A stretch of 64,000 nucleotides of DNA from Escarpia spicata (taxonomy: Eukaryota; Annelida; Polychaeta; Sabellida; Siboglinidae): the NCBI GenBank assembly GCA_963995525.1, contig OZ023213.1:47889618-47953617 (forward strand), read 5' to 3'. The notes under the pieces were generated by a model that was given only the letters and a program-made list of their open reading frames with translations, ran no database searches and was not told the DNA's origin. Both the position numbers and the translations under genes were made by a program. Of the stretch, positions 33,621-43,535 are shown one piece after another (position 1 is the stretch's first letter; every line of letters begins with the position of its first letter).

Positions 33621-36600
33621 CTGGGGGGAGTTGACTAAGAAAAAGCATTTGCCAAAAGTAATGTTGGAGTGAGTCCAGAATAGTTGCACATACTAACTTG
33701 GTATAGTAAAACGTTCTCTTTAAATTTATTTTCAATGTTATCCAGGATAGTTGGCACCACGTGTATGCAGTAGTTTTCTCTTCATCTGATGGCGACACTT
33801 GCCAGAAGGTCTTTGAGTGCATTCATCACTTTTAAACAAAACAAGTTTTTGTTTTAGTATAGACCTATTTCGGTGGCTGATAAACATGGTACGGTATAAA
33901 ATAACATGATTACGAAATAGTAACTCGGTGCTGCACAATGCAAGAAAACATGGCTTGACAATCTGTTAACTTCAGTAACTTTGCTGACTAAAACATGACA
34001 TTCCATTATGACAGTTTAATTGTTTGTCAAATTGATCCGTTTACATTCGAGTCCCTGGTGAGCAAAATCAAACGTGTCCGCGAACACAGTTATGCTATAT
34101 AGGTCGTGTTAATACTTGTACATTATCTCAACGAGCTGCCTTTTACGGATGCATATATGCACATGTTGCCAAGGTTTTTGTCGAAGGATAACACATTTGT
34201 GTGTTGCAGTGTGAGTTCATTGTAAAGTAATAGGAAGCCTAGTGAATGTATGTTATTGTGTAAGTGTTTGGTGATTTTATTCTCACTGTGTTTGTGATCT
34301 CGCTGGTTTGCTGCTGAATACAGGGTTATGTGCTCAAAATATCTCGTGTTGGGAACATTAATTAATTATCGTTGTTAATCGTTTTTCTGAATTTCGTAAT
34401 TAAAAACGTTGGATGTTTGTAATGGAAGCTGTATGTATATATAGCAGTGACATCATAGCAGAGGTATCCATGGCAACATAACAATGGCTGCTGCTGGCAC
34501 GATGACCTATGGCGAGCCAGACAAATTTTTTTAAGATTTTCATTTACGCTTATTGAATTACATTTTTGCTTGTGTAACTTTACTGTTAAGTGCCTGTCGA
34601 TTGAACCATTGAATTGACGTGTTGATGTGTATTGATAATCTTCTTGCTAGTCTTGCCAACTTTTACAAAGCTGACTGAGTAGTCTTACCCAAAGTCTTAG
34701 TTATACTATCTATAGCATCATGTCAAAATCGTTGTGCTTATCAAAACGTATTTTTGCACAGTATGATGTAATAACAACTTTGTATTTCTGAGTATCCCGA
34801 AATGTCTATCACAGAAATGCGATATTTGGGTATGTCAGCTTTGTGATAATTACACATTAAACAAATTCCAGGAAACAATCTTCTTAGACCACTGATATTG
34901 TCTCGTTTCTGTTATTGATCAACTTAGTAGGTTCATAACTTTGAACATCCAACATTTACATTGAAAATGTCAGGTGATGATACTCCATAGTGATGATACT
35001 AATCTTGGTTGAAGCATCGTGTAGAAATTTGGTATCTGTACGGGTGCATACAAAATATGTGTGTTGATAACGTTGCTTCCCTTGTGTCATAATTCCTAAG
35101 TTAACCGTTCAAGTTATTCACGTTGTTTCAGAATATTCTACCATGTCGTGGCACTGTTTTTTCAACTTGATTGTGTTTAGTGTCTTCCGAGTTTTCATGT
35201 AGTGAACTTTACGCTTATTCCATTTCACATACTTCATATGGGCGACTTAAAACAGTGCCTATAGATAAACATTAGAATTCTAATTAGGAATGCTTAGTTA
35301 ATTAACATATTCGAAATTATTTGACTGTTATGTATGAAGGGCATTTCATTCAGTTCTTTACAATACGATTACAATGGTTAAGGTTTTGTTGCAACCTTGT
35401 ATTGAATAAAAATAATATAATTAATCTCGGTGGTATGATTGATTAAGTTTGCTTGTATAGATGATTAGATGACTAATATTGCACTAATACTGGGTAGTAA
35501 ATGTCCATTAACTATGACAGAACATGCAGCAGATTATTCCAAACCACAAACCAAGAAATCCATAATAGCTAACAGTAATGCTGAAACTTGCGACATATGT
35601 ACATTTTGTTCTGAAGTAAAATACACTGATCTGCTTCAGCCAGAATGACCCGACACGAATTTACTGCCACTATGTCATACTTAATTTATGTTCCCTCCAG
35701 GATACTGATTCATCCAGGTGTTATCGGCACCAGTTAAATGCACGCCGTCATGTATTGTTTATCATGTTTTATTTGCTGCACGTATATAAATTGAGGCAAC
35801 ATATGGTCGTTGTTTTTGTGTGCTTCTGAAGGTATTGGTAGAGACAATGTGTTCTGGGAGTGCCACATGTGTTGCCGATTTGACAGTCAATTTCCAAATG
35901 GTTGCTCTGTTGTTAATCAGGTTAAAAAGCAGTATCAATTATTCATTTGTCCTAGTGGGTTGGTTTGTTATGGCAGCGTAACCAGTCCAGAAATCCCATG
36001 GGTCGTCATCACCTTTCACCACGATTCTCATAGTGTAGTGGATACTGCTGAATTGATACTCGGATAATTACTAACATTACACAGTTCACATAAGTAGTGA
36101 TGAATGTGAAAAAACACAACTCAATAATGTATATCATAGGGCCCATATACAAATTACATGCACCCAAAAAATTTTTAAACCATCCGTCCTTCCCCTCTTA
36201 TACCTCCCAACTTTTCAGTTTCAAAGTCCTGAATTTTTGATGAGCATTTACAACCCTTCAACTCTACCCCCTGAGGCTCACAAAAAGCTACAACAGCACC
36301 CCACCTTAGGGACTCCGGTCTACAACAAATCTTTGACTCCTGAAACATCTGGGGTAGTTGGCAGGTATACTCAACGCACACCCTAGAAATCAGATGTGAC
36401 CCCCACCCATGCACACAGCCTACCCTGTGTATTTGTATGCAACCACGGTACTGTCCCTCTCTTTGTATACATAATTTGTAGATGGCCCCTTATAATGATG
36501 AACACCGCACACAATTCATCTGCATAATGAGTACTGCACACAATTCACCAAGATAATGATGACTATCACATGGCGCTATTAGTTGACATTGTTGAATATC

Positions 36601-37779
36601 ACGCGTTCTCTATGGGCAGGATGAATACATCAAATTAGAATGATGAATACCACACATAATTCACCCAGATAGTGAGGAGTATTACACTTGGGTTCACAGC
36701 ATTTACCACCAAAAAGGAACTTGATTGTCAGTAGTGGTGCCAGCCTGCAGTTTAGGTATATCACAGATTTCTGCCATCTGAGTAAAGGGGGTGTTGGCAG
36801 GGATCTCAACCTACCATCTCATGCGGTTCACCACCCATCACATCTTAGGACCAACCCACTGTCTGCTTCCTGTACTGTTCTATTCCTTTCATAACATTAT
36901 ATTGCATTTTTTCCAATTTGTCCATTTAATGTGCTGTTCAGGACTAAATGAAGCATTCTATGAGAACTATTGCCACATAGACGTATAATTAACACTACAT
37001 CTTACCAAATGATACACCTAGTTTAAGCCAACAGTTCTATTTTCTGTTAAGCTATAATCCCCCATTGCTCTCTAAGTCAGCTTATTATTTCTAAGTCCAA
37101 CTTTGATTGGTGGAAATAGCGTAGCATATTCTCATAAAGATGTCGTGTGTAAAATTGGGTTTTCAAATTAATCCCCTGCATGTATTAGGTCTGAATATGG
37201 ACAGGTGTTCATTGTGTGTCATACATAAATATAATACACATTCCGACAAAGTTGTGCAAACAAACTTTTGGGAAAGTTGATTTGAGTGAAGTACTTACGA
37301 ATATAAACCACCGAAGTTCACATCTCATAAAAACGCCCATTGCCCAAAACTGTGTATACTAACGGGTTATCAATAACTTGGGCTAAACAATTATATGTTT
37401 GCACAGAAATTGGATATACTAAACAACTTATACTGTTGTATAAAAAATGGGCCAAGAGGCCCTGAAGTCCTTTGGACTAATACGTCGATGTGAAACCGGC
37501 TGACCAAATGAATAAGTCGGAAAAATTGTAACATTGTTTTCTTACATTCTTGTAAAGGTTGGGTAGTGTGCTTTACACGGTTTCAAAAATTATGACTGCT
37601 ACCAAAATTGGCGAAGTTATGGAGCATTGAACATGGTAGGGGCCAAAAAGTGAAAATGAAGAAAAACGGCTGTTGAAGTTTTATATTATATATACAAATG
37701 GACTGCATGGAAATATTACATGCATGACATTCAAATGTAGCACACAGTGTGTGTTATGTTGCAATGATACACTGGAAGT
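33621..37779. other. Intergenic DNA, no gene seen
   Basis: AT-rich sequence between malectin and a LINE fragment. The plus frame 35810-36067 has several Cys residues but no recognised pattern, and frames at 36175-36894 look random. Short repeated AATGATGA/CACACAATTCACC phrases lie near 36490-36670. Confidence 0.5.
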
Positions 37780-38270
37780 ACAAATGTGCTGCTACAAAAA
37801 CTTATCAAGTTATGCCAGATTATGTATTACTAAGAGGGCAGATTATTTGAGAGCAAAAGTTAGACTAAAGAAAATTTAAAATGACGAAGCTAATGCAGAG
37901 ATTAAGAGAATTGACTAGAGGGTATGAATGTTTTATAAAACAAATATCAAAATGCTACCATAAACAGTTGCATGAAAACTTGCGCAACCTAAAACATAGC
38001 AAGTCTGCAGAATACTGGGGTATTCTTAATACAGCAAGTAACAGCAGTGAAAATGTTGAAATATTTAACTGGATAAGTTTATGAACCACTTTGAAAAACT
38101 CGGTGAAAACCTGAAAATGAAACTACAGCTAGTGAGATACCTTTTGATCCAAGAAAGTGAAATGAACACGTAAACAGACCATTCACACAAGATGTGGTAC
38201 TAATGCAAATAAAAAAACTCCAAAAAAAAAAAGCATGCAGTTTTGATATTGGATTCCCATTACACATTAG
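37780..38270 (+). mobile_element. LINE fragment (between endonuclease and RT)
   Basis: Frame-broken pieces include RADYLRAKVRLKKI, YHKQLHENLRNLKHSKSAEY followed by WGIL, FEKLGENL and PFTQDVVLMQIKKLQKKKAC. The pattern of a basic helix, a short region ending in YWxIL, then PFTxxEI...IKKLKxxKAxGxD is the linker between endonuclease and reverse transcriptase in LINE ORF2. Several stops are present and the catalytic parts are missing. Confidence 0.65.
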
Positions 38271-38956
38271 TAGTTACAGCCCACTTGGAGGCATTCAGTT
38301 TGACACTGGGACAATGGCAGGTAATGAGCCTGCTATTGTCCAATATACAATTTACAGCTGGTCCCCCAACTTGGCAACCCCAGTGATCAGGGCAAAGTCC
38401 ACTATCCAGTTATAAATAGAAATCAGTGGCTGCAGGAGGCAGCAGTAGAGAAATAGCAGGGACATTTTGCATTTTGGGGGGCCTGAGGTGCCCTTAGAAT
38501 GATTAAATCAAATACAGATTTATTGTGTACAGTGACACTACCACATGAAATGTATATGCAAAATTAGATAAAAAGTTACTGAAGTTTTTGAGAAAAAAAG
38601 TGAAAAATTACCAGTTTTTTTGGCTCTGGGGGCCCTACAGGGCCCTTAGAATGATTCAATCAAATACAGATTTCTTGTACATAGTGGCAGTACCCTAAGA
38701 TATGTCTATGCAAAATTAGACAAAAAGTTGCTGAAGGGTTTCTGAGATATGGCAGCTAACGGCGCACGGCTGACAGAGAGTGATGGCATTAGTAGGGCAA
38801 GAAAAACATCACCACAACCAAGTACCAGTGGTCAAGTGGAAACCACACCTCAACAACATGAAACAATCATGATTACTGAATTCTTCAATCATGTTTACTA
38901 CATTTACAAGTAGTGTCTTGTTGTTTACTGAACATTCTTCAGGATAGTTCGTTTTC

Positions 38957-39086
38957 AAATTCGAAACTTTCATTTTTCATATCCAAGAATCATGTTAAAT
39001 TACCTGGTAGAGGCTTTCGTTGACGTGTCACGTCGACTTCATCAGTACCTATGACGCTGAATGACGTCATCGTACACGTGAGGCAG
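38957..39086 (-). repeat. Left terminal inverted repeat of the Penelope element
   Basis: This is the reverse complement of 40060-40189 with few differences. It abuts the truncated RT frame at its inner edge. Confidence 0.9.
39006..39049 (-). ncRNA. Hammerhead ribozyme motif, left copy
   Basis: On the minus strand: GGTA (stem I 5'), CTGATGA core (39039-39045), a long stem II GTCGACGTG/CACGTCAAC with one A-C mismatch, CGAAA core (39015-39019), a minimal stem III (A-GCC-T), the cleavage triplet ending in C, then TACC (stem I 3'). The layout fits the minimal type I hammerheads known in Penelope-like elements, which often cleave as dimers. Confidence 0.8.
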
Positions 39087-39111
39087 AATCATAGCCACAG
39101 CACCAGTCGAT

Positions 39112-40104
39112 TGCCAACCGAGAAACTGGAAGCGATATGTGGACGATATAATTTGCCTGGTACACACAGGAAAGGTAAAGAAATTACAACAACACATGAA
39201 CACTGTAGACCCCACAGGTAGCATCATTTTCACACGGGAAGACGAAGAGAACAACAGCATGCCCTTCTTGGATGCAAAGTTCACCAGAAAGGAAGATGGC
39301 AGTGTGAAGTCCACAGTGTACAGGAAGAAGACGCACACTGACCAATACCTGAATTTTGCATCCCACCACCCCAAACATCAGAAGTTGGAAGTTGTCAGAA
39401 CCCTTATGAACAGGTGTGAGACAATAACTTCGGAGGAGGGGGACAAGAAAGAAGAGGTGGAACACCTGAGAGGAGCTCTAAGAGTATGTGGCTATCCGTC
39501 GTGGGCCTTGAAAAAGGCGACAGATAGCAGTAAGAAGAAAAAGACCAACAAAAAGACTAAGGACAAAAACTATCGGAGCCAAGTAGTCATCCCATACATA
39601 GAGGGGGTATCGGAGAGAGTACATCGAGTACTGAAAAAATATGGAGTAGCAACGGCCATGCGTCCCCACACCACCCTCAGACACCTGTTGGTACATCCCA
39701 AGGACAAAGTACAGCTAGAAGAACAGGGCAAACTGGTGTACCAAATACCGTGCAAGAATTGTGGTGGGGAATACATTGGGGAGACAGGAAGACTACTCAA
39801 AACAAGACTGGAGGAACACAGAAAGGACGTAGACAACACGAAAAATGAGAAATACACAAGGAGCGGAAAAAAAAGATTGATGTCTACCATCAATAAATCC
39901 GCCCTTACAGACCATGCGACAACTGAAAACCATATCATAGACTGGGAGGGAGTGAAAATTGTTGACAAAGAACCCAACAGAAGAATTCGGCAAATCAAGG
40001 AAGCCATCTGGATCAGAAAAACCCAAACACCCATCAACAGAGACGAGGGCAATTACGAACTGCCTCACGTGTACGATGACGTCATTCAGCGTCATAGGTA
40101 CTGA
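39112..40104 (+). CDS. Penelope-like ORF, truncated RT plus GIY-YIG endonuclease
   Basis: The frame enters within the RT palm at NWKRYVDDIICLV (YVDD at about 39136-39147) and stays open to TGA at 40102. It has no proper start codon, since the N-terminal RT is deleted by 5' truncation. After RT come MPFLDAKFTRKEDGS and TVYRKKTHTDQYLNFASHHP, family-typical RT C-terminal motifs, then a Lys-rich linker (about 39520-39590). The endonuclease follows: IPCKNCGGEYIGETGR, RLEEHRKD, then ALTDHATTENHIIDW and IKEAIWIRK. This is the GIY-YIG fold with its Cys/His cluster, which nicks DNA to prime reverse transcription in this class. The stop codon falls inside the downstream hammerhead core. Confidence 0.9.
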   Translation, partial: CQPRNWKRYVDDIICLVHTGKVKKLQQHMNTVDPTGSIIFTREDEENNSMPFLDAKFTRKEDGSVKSTVYRKKTHTDQYLNFASHHPKHQKLEVVRTLMNRCETITSEEGDKKEEVEHLRGALRVCGYPSWALKKATDSSKKKKTNKKTKDKNYRSQVVIPYIEGVSERVHRVLKKYGVATAMRPHTTLRHLLVHPKDKVQLEEQGKLVYQIPCKNCGGEYIGETGRLLKTRLEEHRKDVDNTKNEKYTRSGKKRLMSTINKSALTDHATTENHIIDWEGVKIVDKEPNRRIRQIKEAIWIRKTQTPINRDEGNYELPHVYDDVIQRHRY

Positions 40105-40189
40105 TGAAGTCGACGTGACACATCAACGAAAGCCTCTACCAGGTAATTTAACATGATTCTTGGATATGAAAAATGAAAGTTTCGAATTT
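40060..40189 (+). repeat. Right terminal inverted repeat of the Penelope element
   Basis: The inverted copy of 38957-39086. Its first 45 bp are also the end of the coding frame. Confidence 0.9.
40097..40140 (+). ncRNA. Hammerhead ribozyme motif, right copy
   Basis: GGTA, CTGATGA (40101-40107), stem II GTCGACGTG/CACATCAAC with two A-C mismatches, CGAAA (40127-40131), GCCTC with the cleavage site after its final C, then TACC (40137-40140). All catalytic core bases are kept. Stem II is slightly weaker than in the left copy. Confidence 0.8.
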
Positions 40190-40950
40190 TAGTGTCTTGT
40201 TTTATATCTCCACCTCTATATTCAAGAGTAAAGGTTAAAACATATCTCAGAATGCATTATTTTAAAGCTACAGGTAATGAGCCTGCTATTGTCCAATATA
40301 CACATTTACAGCTGGTCCCCCAACTTGGCAACCCCAGTGATCAGGGCAAAGTCCACTATCCAGTTATAAATAGAAATCAGTGGCTGCAGGAGGCAGCAGT
40401 AGAGAAATAGCAGGGACATTTTGCATTTTGGGGGGGCCTGAGGTGCCCTTAGAATGATTAAATCAAATACAGATTTATTATGTACAGTGACACTACCACA
40501 TGAAATGTATATGCAAAATTTGAGAAAAAGTTACTGAAGTTTTTGAGAAAAAAAAGTGAAAAATTACCAGTTATTTTGGCTCTGGTGGCCCTACAGGGCC
40601 CTTAGAATGATTCAATCAAATACAGATTTCTTGTACATAGTGGCAGTACCCTAAGATATGTCTATGCAAAATTAGACAAAAAGTTGCTGAAGGGTTTCTG
40701 AGATATGGCAGCTAACAGCGCACGGCTGACACAGAGTGATGGCATTAGTAGGGCAAGAAAAACATCACCACAACCAAGTACCAGTGGTCAAGTGGAAACC
40801 ACACCTCAACAAGATGAAACAATCATGATTACTGAATTCTTCAATCATGTTTACTACATTTACAAGTAGTGTCTTGTTGTTTTATATCTCCACCTCTATA
40901 TTCAAGAGTAAAGGTTAAAACATATCTCAGAATGCATTATTTTAAAGCTA

Positions 40951-43535
40951 CTTTAAAAAAATCTCCCGGGGAGCATGCCCCTGACCCCCCTAGCGGCACT
41001 GCGCTCTGATGCACATGACGTAGTAGTGACATGTATGACCTCAGTGATATTTATGACCTGCCAGTGACATGCATGACCTGATAGTGATGAATCTCCATTG
41101 TGATATGCATGACGTAACATGCTTGACCCAACAGCGACACAAATTAAATTAGTGACTGTGACATGCATCAAGTATCTTCAACCAGATCTGTACCACAGTT
41201 GAAGATTTCAGGTCAAATACATTTTTCTCTATCAAAATACTGCAATTTCAAAGGGAAACACAAGGTAATTGTGTGGGCCTATACAACCTAACCATTTGCA
41301 ACTACAATCAACAAGGCTGTGGTTTACTTAGAATTTATTTTCAAAGTTGGAGATTCTGGTGAAATCTCAGTTTCTGATGGCGGACATATTGAGACACGCC
41401 CCCGATGCTTGGTCAATAAGCATCTAGAGTTTCTTTGAATATGATGCCCATGTTTCATCGGCATGTTTAAGAATATGCCAGGCTCATATGATGGCTTATC
41501 ATATTCCCTTCAATTCAGAGTTACACTTGTAATAACAGTTCTAATGTCTTACACTGCACCCACCATGTGGACGTAACCGGCAATGTTTTGCTTGTAGTTG
41601 CTAATGGTTAGTTTTTTATTCTGTTGCATAGACCCAAAATGTCATGTTTCCATTTAAATATAATCTACCTAAAAATTTCAAACACACCAATCAAATTCTA
41701 ATAAACCCAAACCAGAAGGGCCAAATGATGCCAGTTTTACACAGTTGTTTATTTAACCCAACACAATTTGTTTATTTCGAGTTGCATTGACCACTCAGCT
41801 GTACAATTGTGGCTTCTATTTTCAAGACATTTTGATTACACAATACAAACATGTAATGTTGCTATTAAACTACCAGGGTAGTCACATAACAATAACACAA
41901 CATTATTCAATGTCTAAAGGTTTCCGAATGGTTTCTGTCAAAATTCACAGTCTTCATGAAATGGCTTCTCAGTCACTTTAATAAACAGATGTTCACCCCA
42001 CTTTCTGGGTCTTATGAATGTGCGTGTAATTGAAAACGCTGTACTGCTGCAGGATCTAAATCAGGAGTCTCACTCCAAGGTACTTCCAGTGTCAATCCAC
42101 ATATACATGTCGTTTACACTCAAGTCAGTAAGTTCACAACAGTGCATGGTCAATCACCATAACTTCACTTTATGAGACCTACCATGTCATGTAAATGCAG
42201 CCGGTTCACAAACGACATACAACTGTTGAACATGTGACTCGGTGGATAACTCCTCTGCTTTAGGCAATCTGGATCATGCAGCTTTATGCAAAGTAGAATA
42301 TATATTTGTCTGTCAATACAGCAACTGAAGATGGCTGGAAACAGTGTATATATGTGACCCATTTTAACAAAATGAGTCGGATGTCGGCAAATCTGATTTT
42401 CCGTAAATGCCGTTTATGTGAACAAATCGCAAATCCATCGATTTTGAGATTTCCCCTGAAAATTATTCTTTGGTATTCGTTTTATCAATTGCTACTCTAG
42501 CTACCCACTATTTAACTCTGTTTTGTGTATTTTAAAGTGATTTTTGTAGAGCTGTGCGAAGTGTTCTACTCGATTTCCTTAAAATAATGCCGAAAATGCC
42601 AGTAATTGCACGCGTTCGCAACTGCTAATTTTGGGTCATCTTCCCATATATGGGCATACATATGCTAATAACTACATTATGTGACCTCCAGAGAGCTTGG
42701 ACGACGGTAACTAAGGTACATTTCATGAAACATAACGAATAATTTGCATCTATTTGACGGCCGTTTTCTGGGTTTGAAGGTTTCTACCCCACATGTCTTT
42801 GTTAAGCCATAATTTCAGTTAAAATTAAGATATCTTCTTACATGATACACCATGTGAAAGCAGAGATTCTGCTCTTTTCAATGCTACTAATAACTCAATA
42901 TTAAACATTTCTGACATGCAACTCATTTTGTTAAGATGGGTCACATATGTACATGTAAGAATCTGGTAATGACCAGAAAGCTATCCAAACATACATTCCA
43001 ATGTGCCAGAATCCAGCATTACCCGTAGTTCTAAAAACCATGCAGAATGTCAGTGCTGGGAGCTGAAGAATGACTCAAGTTGCTGCTATGTACAAGTCTT
43101 GACATTTCAGTTTGAGTATTAAAAATGTGACTTCAGCAAGTATTTAATGCACCGTGTATGCAATTAAGATCTCAATGTCATTATCTGCCATTATATTATA
43201 CATCCAATGTTTGAGCGATGATGCTGGTTTGATGACAGCATCCTGATGACTTGTGACTGGACTCATACTTATGAACAAAGACTGGACACTTCAATTGGAT
43301 TTGCATACAGGACACTTGCAGTCAGACACTTACATGCCGGACACTCACATGCCGGACATTTGCAGTCGGACACAACAAAACTCATTTCCAACAGTTCTGC
43401 ATGTCGCTAACTAGACCATCTTTCTGTAGACTAGTAGACTAGGGCACTTTGGTTCTACACACACAGTTGAAAACACACCAGACGGCCTCCAACTTTGAGA
43501 GAAGTTATAAAACAAGACGCCAGTAGATGCTTGGC
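40951..43535. other. Intergenic DNA, no gene seen
   Basis: A degenerate repeat of GTGACATGCATGACCT-like phrases lies at 41015-41165, and a GGACACTTGCAGTCGGACAC-like repeat at 43310-43375. The rest is unstructured AT-rich sequence; the 3' UTR of CD2BP2 should lie at its right end. Confidence 0.5.

Larger units (their letters stand above)
38911..40201 (+). mobile_element. Penelope-like element with GIY-YIG endonuclease and ribozymes
   Basis: Copies of TAGTGTCTTGTT at 38911-38922 and 40190-40201 are the likely target-site duplication. Between them lie 130-bp terminal inverted repeats (38957-39086 and 40060-40189), each with a hammerhead ribozyme motif. The body is a 5'-truncated RT and endonuclease frame. 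Inverted terminal repeats and hammerheads are known for the Penelope class. The copy is truncated in RT, so probably non-autonomous, but the endonuclease frame is intact, which suggests recent insertion. Confidence 0.9.
38318..40950 (+). repeat. 680-bp tandem duplication, first unit split by a Penelope element
   Basis: Unit 1 is 38318-38922 continued at 40190-40270; unit 2 is 40271-40950. Both start CAGGTAATGAGCCTGC and end near TTTTAAAGCTA, and they are nearly identical. Each contains a 55-codon open frame (ATG near 38747 and near 40704) with a RARKTSPQPSTSGQVE core, which I do not recognise. Confidence 0.85.

Noticed and set aside
35810..36067. Plus-strand ORF of 85 codons with several Cys
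   Set aside because: There is no recognisable motif, neighbouring exon or repeat homology. Likely chance.
39184..40095. Minus-strand ORFs of 72-160 codons
   Set aside because: They are antisense shadows of the Penelope-like ORF.
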